Shown in pieces: positions 23,886-33,998 of a stretch of DNA of 64,000 bases. This DNA is from Limnanthes douglasii subsp. nivea (Eukaryota; Streptophyta; Magnoliopsida; Brassicales; Limnanthaceae): assembly GCA_036936605.1 (NCBI GenBank), contig JAUPFV010000003.1:105719278-105783277 (forward strand). Reading direction: 5' to 3'. The notes beneath the pieces are model-generated. The model made no database searches and was not told the DNA's origin. It saw only the letters and a list, made by a program, of their open reading frames with translations. The position numbers were made by a program, and so were the translations under genes. The number at the start of each line of letters is the position of its first letter. Positions within the stretch are counted from its first letter, which is position 1.

Positions 23886-24290
23886 ATTTATGTGAGTTTT
23901 CTAGTTTACATATTTTCGTGTCTAACAGGTCGTGTTTGTGTTGAACATGTTTATCAGATTGATTAAATCTTCGTGTCAAATGGGCCGGGTTCATGTTCCA
24001 GGTTGGTTAAAATTCCATGTTTCTTTAATACATCGGATTCGTGTTTCTGGTTGGTTAAAATTTTGTTTCAAACAGGCCGGGTTCGTATCAAACAAGTATT
24101 TAGTGTATTCGTGTTGGTTACAATTTTGTATCAAACAGGTCGGGTTCGGGCCCAACATGTTTTTAACAGGTTGGATTTGTATCTTTGAATCTGACATGGA
24201 ATTCGGGTTCATGTCGGGTTTGTGTCACGTGTTTTAAAATTTTGATTTGGTCAAACCCGACACAAACATGACCCGAAAAACAAATTGACA
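23886..24290. repeat. Degenerate GGTCGGGTTCGTGTC-type repeats
   Basis: At least five imperfect copies of a module built around AACAGG.CGGGTTCGTGT and GGTTGGTTAAAATTTTGT, at about 23927, 23980, 24045, 24075 and 24137. The stretch ends in an inverted pair: CGGGTTCATGTCGGGTTTGTGTC near 24203 and its complement near 24255. Similar CGGGT/ACCCG subterminal repeats are common at plant hAT ends, so this may belong to the neighbouring hAT relic. That link is inference. Confidence 0.6.
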
Positions 24291-24324
24291 GTTATACCGA
24301 TACCTTCAATCCTCAGCCTTCCTT

Positions 24325-24483
24325 TGTCTCTTTATTATATACATAATTATTATAGTAGACTAGACATTATTATAGTAGACTATAATATTATTACGATATA
24401 TTCACAACATTTATATATATATATATCCCTAGCTTATACGGAAATTATATGCCAATAATAAAAATCTAATTTTCACTTTTACA
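24325..24483 (+). repeat. Partial 5' LTR of the copia element and primer site
   Basis: TTTATTATATACATAATTAT followed by a GTAGACTAGACATTATTATAG block matches 43502-43640 at the 3' side. It ends in TTTTCACTTTTACA, followed by TGGTATCATAGCT (24484), one base off the common plant tRNA-Met primer-binding site TGGTATCAGAGC. The first ~50 bp of the LTR seem lost or diverged. Confidence 0.78.
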
Positions 24484-24670
24484 TGGTATCATAGCTTTTA
24501 CGGTTTTACAGCAGTGAGTTTAATTTGATGGGTTATTGTGCTATTGATATGATTACTTTGTAATGAAACAATTTTTATAAAGTGATATAAATATATATAC
24601 GTATATCAGTTTTTAATTTTATCCGATTAAAGAAAATAGAATTGGTCAGAGCATTTACTATAGTTGGGAT

Positions 24671-24850
24671 ATGTTTAATAGTTATAGAAGAAGTGGTTTT
24701 CGAGATCCCAACCATATAAAGTGTTTATATTGTCAAGAATTCGGTCACACAAATTGGAACTGTCTACAACAACGGCAACAAACACAACAATCACAACAAT
24801 CACAAAAAAAAACCACAACAATCACAAAAAACAACACTTTATTAATAAAT
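24671..24850 (+). pseudogene. Copia gag fragment with CCHC zinc knuckle
   Basis: Reads CLYCQEFGHTNWNC, a classic C-x2-C-x4-H-x4-C knuckle of retrotransposon gag, followed by a Gln/Ser-rich tail (QQRQQTQQSQQSQ). Only the C-terminal part of gag is present. The frame then runs into Tat-B sequence at about 24850. Confidence 0.8.
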
Positions 24851-24854
24851 CTTT

Positions 24855-25841
24855 CAAAGAATGGGTTATGTTTTTTGTTGAAAAAGATGCTTATTTTCCA
24901 AGCTTTGCTGAGGCTAAGGACGCCAAGCTTTAATTTCCTTCCAGGGTCAAAGCCCCTAGCCATCTGGACAAGATGAAGAACAAAAGAAAGAAGAAAACCA
25001 AAACAGACCCACCTCATCTAACTACCGAAGGGACCGGTACGAAGAATCAATGAGGGATCAATTTTGTTCTGCTAGAAGCAGTTGAAGTTACTGCCAAGAA
25101 GGTTGGTGGATCGGAAAACCCACCAAACATTACGAAAAAGGATAAGAAACGCAAGGCAAGTAGTGATGAAAAAGATGTAAAGAAAGAAACAAGTCCCTCT
25201 GGGAACTGGGATAATTCTACGTCATTTAGAAATTCCTCCTCCGACTCCCGCTGATCCTACTTTGCAAGAAGAAATTCCACCCAACCTTTATTCCAAGCAG
25301 GCCACTGCTGATAGAGAGGTAAATCTTGATTCTTTTCAGAATATTAACATATATTTCAACGAACTGGACAAGGATGAATTCGCGGGGCCTTACCTTCCTG
25401 CCAACTCATCCAACGCTGTGACTCATAACAGATAGACTTATGTGATATTAATCGAGGAAGACACCCTGAGTCATGTCCTTCTAGGTTACATCCGTCCGAT
25501 AGTTGACCTGGAAAGACAAGTGAGGGAACATACAAACACTATTAATTCATTGACCACAGCAAACCAAGACTTGACGAGTAACCTCTCTACCGCTCAGCAA
25601 AGCATAGAGTCTCTGAAGCAGGAAAAAGAGGATTTAGCTGCCAAACTGCTTAAGTCAGAAGAGACTCGAAGAGATCTGCAGACCAAGTATTTCAGACTAG
25701 AAACTTCTTCTTCCAATGAGATCAAAGCTTTGAAGGGGCAATTAGAAGCTAGAGACAAAACCATCAAGACTCTATCCAAGGACAAGGCCAGCTTGAAGAA
25801 TCTTGTTAAGAAGAAAATAGAGGAGAATACAACTCTAGTAC
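24855..25841 (+). pseudogene. Antisense extra ORF of Tat-B, first part (before Tat-A)
   Basis: Opposite strand to Tat-B pol. It opens within WVMFFVEKDAYFPSFAEAKD (24861) and passes a Lys-rich acidic linker with stops and a frame change. It becomes a long heptad coiled coil at 25442-25836 (LERQVREHTNTINSLTTANQ...QSIESLKQEKEDLAAKLL). At 25841 it is cut by Tat-A; the tail resumes at 33999. No ATG is preserved because the N-terminal region is deleted. The related frame in Tat-A carries a putative gypsy-type transposon domain upstream of a similar coiled coil. Confidence 0.75.
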
Positions 25842-26253
25842 TGATAAGGAAGAATAAAAGACAGGGAGAAAAGTATGAAGAAGAAACATGATAGGATAAA
25901 ATAGCAAAGGAAAAGTGTGATAGGAGGAAAACGCATAGAGAAAACTGTGTGAGGACGGAATTGTACAAACTATATAAAGAGATAGCCAGAATAGGAAGAA
26001 AGTAAAATGTAGGGACTAAAAGATGTAATTAACCGAAGTTGAAGCGTGTGGGGTCCGCAATTGTACTATAAAATGACCACACACGCTTCACAAATCCCGA
26101 GATGAATAATATAAGACTTTCTCTCTCTACTTAAGCTAATAACCCTTACTTTCTCTCTCTAAAATTGACACTAAGAGATTTCTGTATCGCCGAATTTTCA
26201 TTAAGTAATCCTCGTATCGCATAATCACCCCTGGACCATCTTAAAACTCTTCA
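25842..26253 (+). repeat. 5' LTR of Tat-A
   Basis: Begins TGATAAGGAAGAATAAAAG and ends ACTCTTCA, with TG...CA ends. A TATA-like ACTATAAAATG at 26064-26074 and a second TATATAAAGA at 25971 are visible. It matches 33586-33998 almost base for base. Confidence 0.96.
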
Positions 26254-26275
26254 GTGGCGCTGTCTGTGGGAAGCG
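26254..26275 (+). promoter_or_regulatory. Primer-binding site region of Tat-A
   Basis: GTGGCGCTGTCTGTGGGA directly follows the 5' LTR, the position and general form of plant gypsy primer sites. The matching tRNA was not determined. Confidence 0.7.
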
Positions 26276-26331
26276 AAAATCGCTCTGACGATAATCGCTT
26301 CTGAGAAATAATTCCTATTCCGAGGAGAACC

Positions 26332-28366
26332 ATGGAGGGCCAAGGGGACGACTTGGTTAATAATTGCGAGGAGAACCTGGTGGGAGATGACTACCGGAAC
26401 GATATGGAGTACGAGGGACTAGGGGGCCAGTGAGTCGGAAATGCCTTTGACGACTCAGATTTGTTGGCTCAGAGAAATGAGTTGCTGCTAGAAATCGAAA
26501 GATTGAAAGCAGAAAAGAACCTCGTACAGGAGAATCTTCGATCCGAGATAAGGAGGGAGCCGGTTAGCGAAAAGGAAGATCACGAAACTGAATTTTGTCC
26601 CAAGAAAAGAGACGACCGATACCGGGGAGGCGAGCGGCAATCGCCGAGGAGAAGAGAGAGGCGACATGTGGATTCAGCTTACCTGAGTGACTACTCTCGA
26701 TACAGCTCCTCAGATTCGTCCCTGCAAAAATACCACAGAAAGAAAAAGTATGATCGCAAACACACCGATTTCCGAAGAGGGAGAAGCTCTGAGAGGAAAT
26801 CTCCGAGGGAGAAGGGTCACCACGCTTGAGGTGGCGAACGATATTATGAACAGGTGAAGTACGCTAAGAGGAAAGAGGATATGGGCCCTCGAACTTCGGA
26901 ATGACAGCACCAGTATACTTTGCCATCGGAGGAGGGTTTGTACTTTCCAAATAATGATAACTTAAGATCCAGAGTTTATCGTGTGGGTCACAATTGGAGA
27001 ACTTCCCCCATGTCCCCGAACATTTTGGTGGGAAATCTTCCGAAGCACTTTGATATTTCGAAGCTAGAGAAATTCGATGGGACACAGGATCCGGATAATC
27101 ACATTGAGCAATTTAAGAATTTTATGATCAATTTTGACGACGATGATAAGCTGTTATGCAGAGAATTTTTTTCAGACTTTCAAGGGAGTAGCTTCTAAGT
27201 GGTACAACAGGCTACCTCAGGGCTCGATAAAGAATTTTGATATGTTCTGGAATATCTTCAGACAACACTTTGTGGGGAGCAAGAAGTTCAGAGCTAACGG
27301 AGACACAATCATCTATTGTCGACAGAAGGTGGGGGAGAGCCTCAAAAATTACACTAATCGTTTTGTTAAAACGAAAACGGATATGGAATATTGCAAGGAT
27401 TCAGTGGCGCTTGCAGCCTTTAGGATGGGCTTGCTCCCCGGGTTGTTGAAGGATACGGTGGCGGAAAGTCAGGCGATGACTTTTGGAGCATTGTTAGATC
27501 AGGTTGAGAAGAAGATCCTGGTGGAAGAGACCCAGGCCTCGGAGAAAGGGTCGGGGGATCAGTTAGACCAGAATCAATTTCAAAGGTCTGAGTCGAGTAA
27601 CCAGGGCCCTCGTTCGAATGTTCAGACTAAACGTACGGGTCAATATCCTCCGAGGCAGAAGTCGAACCTGCAGTACTATGGCAACCAGCAAAACTACAAT
27701 CAAGGAGCGAGACTCATGTCAAAAAAATGGGTTCGACCCGACTATTTCGCGGAGTTGACAGAAAATGTTGCTGCAATATTCGACAAGGCAAAATCTACGG
27801 TCCCGTTTAGGAAGCCTTTTCCCGTACAGACTCCGAGGGAAAGCAGAAGCGTCAATAAATATTGCAAATATCATGAGGATATTGGGCACGACACCAAGGA
27901 TTGCATAGCTTTGAAAAAAGAAGTGCAAGCCCTGATTGAGAATGGAATGTTGTTGGAGTTCGTAAAAAAACACTCCCAGAAAAATGCCGTGGTAAAAGCT
28001 GTCTCAAAGAACACCGACACAGCCATCGTAATCTCCGAAGGGGTCGACGACTTTGACATCGAGCAAGAGTATTTTGATCCCAAGGAGGGGAGGAACAATG
28101 TAAATTTGGTGGAAGAAGAAATTCCGAAGGGGAGAGTGGATAGCCTTTGTGCGTTCTTCGATTCCTTGGCAATTTTTAAGGGAGACACTATTGCGGGAAA
28201 TTCCAACAGCTCCCGAAAAAGGCACATGGTCAACCTGACCACCCAGATTGAAGAGGGAGTGTCAGCACAAATGTACCGACCGCCTTCCCCCATTATTTGT
28301 TTCGATGATGATGATATGCGAAATGTTGCAGGCGAAATGTTGCAGGCCCTCATGAGGATGCGGTAG
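26332..28366 (+). pseudogene. gag of Tat-A (broken)
   Basis: ATG at 26332 (MEGQGDDLVNN), 79 bp after the LTR. N-terminal coiled coil (LLAQRNELLLEIERLKAEKN) and an Arg/Ser-rich basic region follow. Then comes the retrotransposon gag domain (KLEKFDGTQDPDNHIEQF; ASKWYNRLPQGSIKNFDMFW; ESLKNYTNRFV) and a C-terminal C-x2-H-x4-H-x4-C-like block (CKYHEDIGHDTKDC, 27857). Stops at 26431, 26827 and about 26901 and a one-base frameshift in the T run at 27167-27173 break it. The last ~410 codons (27134-28366) are open. An exact 14-bp tandem duplication near 28320-28347 shifts the frame before protease. Confidence 0.85.
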
Positions 28367-28818
28367 TGATTGCGGTAGGCATCGCTGGTGATCAAATTCA
28401 GAAGATACTCATCGACACGGGGAGCTCCGCGAATATATTGTTTATGAGTACTTACCGAAGAATTTCTGACCCGCCTGTTATCCGAAGATCCGACAGGACT
28501 ATAGTGGGTTTTACTGGCGCTACAGCAGTGGTGGTTGGAGAGTTTAAGTGTGTGGTCGAGTTGGGCCGTGGACCATTCAAGAAAGAGGTGAAGGTACTTT
28601 TTATTGTTGTTGACGCGCCGACATCGTATAACGCCATCCTGGGTCGCTCTTGGTTGTCCCGGATGCATGGTGTAATCTCTACAGTGCATCAATGCTTAAA
28701 ATACGTGGTAGGAAACAATATTGGGATAATCCGAAGTAGCCAGAAGATGGCCCGTGAATGTTACCAGATAGCCCTGTCCTCCAAGGGGGTTCGGGGGGAA
28801 ACTTCAGACCAAGCATAG
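28366..28818 (+). pseudogene. Aspartic protease region of Tat-A
   Basis: An open frame in which LIDTGSSANILF (28408-28443) is the retropepsin active-site motif. VGFTGA, then FIVVDAPTSYNAILGRSWL and VHQCLKY follow, the usual Tat protease-to-RT linker. Gag and protease would normally be one frame; here they overlap out of frame because of the 14-bp duplication just upstream. Confidence 0.85.
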
Positions 28819-29167
28819 CAATTAAAGGCGCCCGGATCCCCTGCGATGATCCGAGGGAGGCCCCCGGATTCCAGGTCCCAGAAGAAGATTCTGCGACACA
28901 CGAATTTGCGAGTGGCAAAGTTCTGAAGATTGGACTCCACCTCTCTCCAGAATTTAAGGAAAATTAATTGCTTTTTTATCTGATAAACTTGATATGTTTG
29001 CTTGGTGTGCACAGGACAGGATGTCACTAGAGTGCCGTCGGAAATCATGTGTCATAAACTCGCGATACGACTAGATGTCCGACCCATAGTCCAGAAAAGA
29101 AGACCTGTTAGGCAAATGCCTCCATCTCCCTTGGAATATTGAGCACTTAAAATTGTATTTTGATTAA
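28819..29167 (+). pseudogene. Deleted pol of Tat-A: RT start joined to pol end
   Basis: After the protease linker, frames show PREAPGFQVPEEDSA and then SEIMCHKLAIRLDVRPIVQK, the start of RT. Within about 10 codons the sequence becomes HLPWNIEHLKLYFD and a stop (29165-29167). That is the last line of integrase, cf. HPWNIEHLRLYLE plus stop in Tat-B. About 4 kb of RT, RNase H and integrase present in Tat-B are missing between roughly 29105 and 29127. Confidence 0.85.
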
Positions 29168-29231
29168 AAGAGCTAGCTAAAATTGTATTTCTTTTCCCCT
29201 TCTTTGTATCCCCCAGAACAAAATTTGGCGA

Positions 29232-29279
29232 GGGCACACTCTTTCCTACCCTGTTAGGCACAGGAAGGTTTTAATAAGG
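29232..29279 (+). promoter_or_regulatory. Conserved post-pol hairpin motif of Tat-A
   Basis: GGGCACACTCTTTCCTACCC, then a CCTGT/ACAGG stem (29250-29254 with 29260-29264), then AAGGTTTTAATAAGG. It begins about 65 nt after the pol stop. Counterparts sit at the same place in Tat-B (34783-34830) and Tat-C (46485-46531). The function is unknown; RNA processing, 3'-end formation or packaging are possibilities. Confidence 0.6.
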
Positions 29280-29317
29280 TGTTTCGATGAGCTGCTTAAA
29301 TACAAAGAGTTCTTTGC

Positions 29318-29850
29318 ATTAACTATTTTTTGGGTCACAGTAACATGTGCCTCGAATTGTTGTCCCTTCAAACTATTTTTTGGGTCACAGTAACATGTGC
29401 CTCGAATTTTTGGACCTTCGAACTATTCTTTTGGGTCACAATAACATGTGCCTCGAAATCTTGGTCCCTTTAAACTATTCTTTGGGTCACAGTAACATGT
29501 GCCTGGAATTCTTGCCTCTTCGAACTATTATTTGGGTCACCTTAATGTGTGCCTCGAATTTTATTTAACCTTATTAATATTTGGGTCACACTAATGTGTG
29601 CCTCAAATTTTCCTTGACTATTAATATTTGGGTCACACTAATGTGTGCCTCGAATTTTGTTTAACTTTATTAATATTTGGGTCACACTAATGTGTGCCTT
29701 GAATTTTATATGACTTTATTAACACTTGGGTCACACTGATGTGTGCCTCGAATCTAATTTGTCTTCATTAGTATTCGGGTCACAATATTGTGACTCAAGA
29801 TATTGTCTCTTCAAATTGTTAGGTAGGTCACAATAATGGTTTGAAGGATT
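29318..29850 (+). repeat. ~50-bp tandem repeats between pol and antisense ORF of Tat-A
   Basis: About eleven units of 45-55 bp, each carrying GGGTCACA.TAA..TGTGCCTCGAA followed by a T-rich spacer. The first five units (AACATGTGCCTCGAA) and the next five (TAATGTGTGCCTCGAAT) form two subfamilies. The last unit is weaker. Hypervariable tandem repeats in this position are known from Tat/Ogre elements. Confidence 0.9.
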
Positions 29851-30047
29851 TGTCTCTTCGGATGGTTGATGAGAACATAACATTTGATGCTATGGATAGA
29901 ACTTATGCATAACAATAATAATTGATTACTGACCTTACAAAATCGAACCTTGTCTCATAAAATTAGCGCAGTACACGCCCCAGTCACATTACAAAAAGAG
30001 GCCCTACTGGGCCATACAAAAAACATTAACACCTTATACGTCTTCCC

Positions 30048-32950
30048 TCAGTCTGATTTTTTCGAGGAGACGCTCCCCTCAGCCTCTGAATCTTCGCTAT
30101 CACTTACCACTATATGGGGAGGACGAAGTTCCGAGGGGACAAGCTTCCAAAAACTCCCCAAGTTATATTCAGGATGCTCAGAATGGATTTGGGTAAGTAA
30201 ACCAGCTCGGGTAGTGGCATCCCGGGCTTGCAGCTTACTTGTGCAGGTCGCCGCATAAGCATCCACAGCTTTGTCCTTCTCTTCCTCGACTTGTCCAGGA
30301 AAGTTCTCAACACGTTTCAGTAAATGATCTCGGTCTTCTGTCACCTTTCTCAAGGCCTCGGTACACTCTGCGAATCCATCACAAGCCAAACGATGTCCTT
30401 TTTTGTACTCAGCTATCAATAGCTCTTGAGTATCAGTCTTCATTTTATATAAGTCCCTCTCTTCTTGACAACACCTCTCCAACATTATCACATAATTTTC
30501 TGAGGCATATAGGCGCTCGTACAAGGCATCAGCTTGACCTTCGATCACTGCGTGTTGCTTCTTGGCCTCTTCGAGCTGAGAGGCAGGTAACAGCGATTTG
30601 AACTTGTAGTGATTTTTGTGTTTCTCAAGGTGCCGCATCTTTTTTCCCCTATTCACTGAGGTGTGCAGCAATTTTCGAAGGGATAGGGAGAATTCATAAT
30701 CCAAAGGGACTTCGAAGGAGCTCGATGGAGACCCTAATGCTGCAGAATCAAACTCAGAAAACCCGCCTCCAAGAGTGTCTCGATCAATGTGCTGAGGAGG
30801 GTTGCTACGAGGGATGTGGAGAGGTGCTAATCTTGGACTATTTTCGAGGGGGACTGGGTGAGAAGCCTCAGTAAGAGGCGAATGTGGAGACTGATGAGAA
30901 CTTTCCTTGGGAGAATGGCCACCTCTGTCCTTAGGTTCACTTGAGATTTCTTGGACCTTTTCCTCTAGAGCAACCTCCTGATTGTCTTCAGGCGTCTCAC
31001 CTCCCTCAGATAATTCTTGGATGGGTTCGAGGATACCCTTACGCTTCCTATCCCTTGTCTTGGCATCCTTTTTTATGGCAGGATGAGAGCATGGGGAGGA
31101 GGAATGGAGTCCGACGACCCAACATTATTTGGTGGAGGAGGAATGGAGTTCGACGACCCAGCATTGTTCGGGGGAGGAGGCCCTTGGGTGTTGACCGGTC
31201 CTTCAGGGTTTAGCTGTTGAGTTATTGAAACATCATCTTCTGGAGGATCCCCAAGATGACTCTGCGAACGGGAGCGCTTGGGGAGATATACCACTATGTA
31301 TTTTTGGCTACAACGCTCCATCACTTCTCGCTCCGAGGGAGGAGCCATCAATCCTCTCGTGCTAATGCGATCGAGGGGATTGAGCCTCCACAATCGACTC
31401 CTGGCGAGATTGTTATCTGTGAAGCAGAGACGAAATCGGTTGTCCCAGTGTTCTTTTGCCCACAAGCGAAGTTTAGTGAACACATTTGTGGCACCCTCAA
31501 CGTAGTCAGCATAGGGCTTGGAGATCCCAGTCATAGCTGCAACAAGTAGCCAATATCAAGACCAGTCATAATCTAAAATTCGAGGAATCAAATATAATTT
31601 CGAAGGATAAGCACTTACATTTATTAGTCCACATCAGAGAGAGATTGTGAGGATTCGAGGGAGTGGCCTCTGACCCGGTCTCCCAGCAACCGGAGAAAAA
31701 CACAAACTGCTGCCTCCACTTCTTGTCAGCTTCTAGTAGATCTCTCAGGATTTTTTGTCCTCGATTGAAAGTCAGTGAGTAAAAGGGAAAGAAAGGATTC
31801 CTGGCCAAACCAGCAAGGCCAATGAGTTGCTCTAACGAAAATTCGTGACCTGAGAGCCTCGAGGCTATGATGTAGGCCATCAGAGTAAACCACATGTTGG
31901 GTCCCAACTACGAGGGACAAAGATCTATTTTCGCCAAATATTCGATGAAGAAGGGGTCTAAGGGATACCTTAGCCCCCACTTCATGATCTCTGTATATAC
32001 CACCAACTCGTTGTCCCTCACTGATAAAGGTGTCTCTCCTTCTGAGGGAAATCTGATGGTAATATAAGGAGGGATGCACCACCGGGCCCTCAGCATCGCC
32101 TCTTGGTCTTTCAAAAAATACTTATATCTGATGTTGGCAAGGGCCACCATATGTTTATTTTCGATGCCCCGAATATTGCAACCAACAATACTTGTCTAGC
32201 TCCAAGGGAAGCACGATGTCCCTTAGGCATTGTGGCAGGTACTTTTGGTTCGAGGGGCATTGTGGCAGGTTTTTTCCCTTTGGCATCTCGACTCTCATTT
32301 CGCCTATTGAGCATATCCTCTTCGGTGATGAGCGTCTTCGAAGGTGAGAATTGAGTCCCATGAACGGTTATAGATGGGGTAGAAGGCAGACTTGACTCAT
32401 CTACTTCGTTTCTTCAGGGAGGACTGTTAGAGGTCCAATGAGGGCTTGTGGATATTCGTGGAGGACTGGCTTAGGTTCGAGGAAGTCTGGTAGAAGTTTG
32501 AGGAGGGCTAGCAGATGTTTGAGGGAGATTTTAGAGGGCTACTGGTGAAGTAGGTTCCCGAATGACCAGGGGCGCCTCCCTGGCACGCTTTCGCTCGTGA
32601 GAGCCTTTCCTATCCTTGTGAGACTTATTTCTCTTCCCGGACGAGTGTTTGTGCTGCCTATCCTTGCCCATTTCTCCGAGGGGGTTCGAATCGCTATGCA
32701 GGCTTCGTCGAGCGACTTCGAGGGGGATAATTGCAGTCGAATCTACTGAGGGAGGCCAGGCACCAAAGAAAGTAGTAGTCGATGGTGGGGGTTGAGGCCT
32801 CACGTCTTCGCCGGCAGTAATTCTCTCTTTGAACCTCTTACTGATCAACGACCACTCAGGAATTCGATGGGGTTTATTCGCCAGCTTTATCTCTCTAGAA
32901 ATGATTGAACAAAAGTTGAGTTAATGAGGAGAGAAGGTCAGTATTTATAG
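30048..32950 (-). pseudogene. Antisense extra ORF of Tat-A (gypsy-type transposon domain, coiled coil)
   Basis: Runs opposite to gag-pol. Order on the minus strand: basic N-terminal segment (32848-32531, HKHSSGKRNKSHKDRKGSH); a conserved domain at 32150-31620 (GETPLSVRDNELVVYTEIMK; GLRYPLDPFFIEYLAKIDLC; LGPNMWFTLMAYIIASR), resembling the Pfam putative gypsy-type transposon family; an 82-bp GT-AG intron (31618-31537); a Pro/Asn/Ser-rich repeat (PPPPNNAGSS); then a coiled coil ending VVSDSEDSEAEGSVSSKKSD (30048). A nonsense codon at 31908-31910, a frame change near 31080 and disruption at 32150-32530 show decay. No ATG was found for the first exon. A TATA-like CTATAAATA lies upstream on the minus strand (32942-32950). 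Confidence 0.8.
31537..31618 (-). other. 82-bp intron in the antisense ORF of Tat-A
   Basis: On the minus strand, GTAAGTGC follows AATAAAT, and TTGTTGCAG precedes CTATGACTGGG. The upstream exon frame (TNK) ends in phase 1 and the downstream frame (MTGISKPYADYV) needs two leading bases, so splicing makes one Ser codon and joins them without a shift. Unspliced, the frame ends at 31566. Confidence 0.7.
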
Positions 32951-33080
32951 GTGAAGCTGGGCTTTCCTGACAGATCAGGACCGGGGACTTTTTCTTGTGT
33001 TTGCCTAGGGACATTATGGTCCATATAGGTGTGAATTATTCTGACACCAGCCACAGGGGAAGTTGAAGAGCTTGCGTAGT

Positions 33081-33200
33081 CAGAAAATGTCAGGGGAAGA
33101 TGAAGAGTTTTCTGTCAGAAAGTGTCAGGGGAAGATGAAGAGTTTTCTGTCAGAAAACGTCAGGGAAGATGAAGAGTTTTCTGTCAGAAAATGTCAGGGG
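33081..33200 (-). repeat. 35-bp tandem repeats upstream of the antisense ORF
   Basis: Three and a half copies of a unit starting CAGAAAATGTCAGGGGAAGA and ending GAGTTTTCTGT, at 33081, 33116, 33151 and 33185. They lie between the antisense ORF and the 3' LTR, where a promoter for that ORF would be expected. Confidence 0.85.
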
Positions 33201-33569
33201 AATAGCTAACGTTTTCCAAAAAGATGTGCTGACACAAGTGTTTGTTTAATGACGTCATGATAAAGATTAATCCTGGCACCCCTTTTAGCCTGGATCTGAA
33301 ATCATTCGGGGCACTGATACAGCCAAAATCGGGGGCTTATATGGCTAAAATGGTGCAAGGACTGGGGGGCTACTCGGTTATCAGGAGAAATTCGAAGAGT
33401 GATTTTTCGAGGAGCGATTTATGGCCTCGATGGTTCGAGGGGCATTGTGGAAATTTGGAGAGAGAAAATATTCGAGGAAAATGGTTTCTGCCTGTCAAGA
33501 GTAACTATTCGAGGGTACGTGAAGTGAGCAATCGAAGAATTATTCAATCCGAGTAAAAGAACTTTTACT

Positions 33570-33585
33570 AGGACTGGGGGGCTAC
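33570..33585 (+). promoter_or_regulatory. Polypurine tract of Tat-A
   Basis: AGGACTGGGGGGCTAC sits directly before the TG of the 3' LTR, the position of the plus-strand primer. The same AGGACTGGGGGGCTAC string occurs upstream near 33357-33372, giving a second tract-like copy. Confidence 0.7.
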
Positions 33586-33998
33586 TGATAAGGAAGAATA
33601 AAAGACAAGGAGAAAAGTATGAAAAAGAAACATGACAGGAGAAAATAGCAAAGGAAAAGTGTGATAGGAGGAAAACGCATAGAGAAAACTGTGTGAGGAC
33701 TGAATTGTACAAACTATATAAAAAGATAGCCAGAAATAGGAAGAAAGTAAAATGTAGGGACTAAAAGATGTAATTAACCGAAGTTAAAGTGTGTGGGGTC
33801 CGCAATTGTACTATAAAAGGACCACACACGCTTCACAAATCCCGAGATGAATAATATGAGACTTTCTCTCTCTACTTAACCTAATAACCCTTACTTTCTC
33901 TCTCTAAAATTGACACTAAGAGATTTCTGTATCGCCGAATTGTCACTAAGTAATCCTCGTATCGCATAATCACCCCTGGACCATCTTAAAAATCTTCA
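33586..33998 (+). repeat. 3' LTR of Tat-A
   Basis: Begins TGATAAGGAAGAATAAAAG and ends AATCTTCA, with the target duplication AGTAC directly after. Its ~3.4% difference from the 5' LTR was counted by eye. Confidence 0.96.

Larger units (their letters stand above)
25842..33998 (+). mobile_element. Tat-A: complete non-autonomous Tat-type LTR element
   Basis: 8157 bp with near-identical LTRs (412 and 413 bp; I counted about 14 substitutions and one indel by eye) and a perfect 5-bp target duplication AGTAC (25837-25841 and 33999-34003). Internal order: primer site, gag, protease, the first codons of RT, a jump to the last codons of pol, hairpin, tandem repeats, antisense ORF, 35-bp repeats, polypurine tract. 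RT, RNase H and integrase are absent, so it needed enzymes in trans. Its LTR divergence is lower than that of anything else here, making it the youngest element of the nest. Confidence 0.95.

Noticed and set aside
24671..24976. Zinc-knuckle frame as part of Tat-B
   Set aside because: The knuckle type and the upstream tRNA-Met-like primer site belong to copia; the frame only runs on by chance into Tat-B sequence near 24850.
25442..25891. Coiled-coil frame as an independent host gene disrupted by Tat-A
   Set aside because: Its continuation at 33999 ends in the same C-terminal block as the antisense ORFs of Tat-A and Tat-C and lies just beyond Tat-B pol, so it is the Tat-B extra ORF.
27852..28692. 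Long minus-strand frames opposite Tat-A gag and protease
   Set aside because: Shadows of the conserved plus-strand gag/protease; no known domain, and they cross the DTG motif in antisense.
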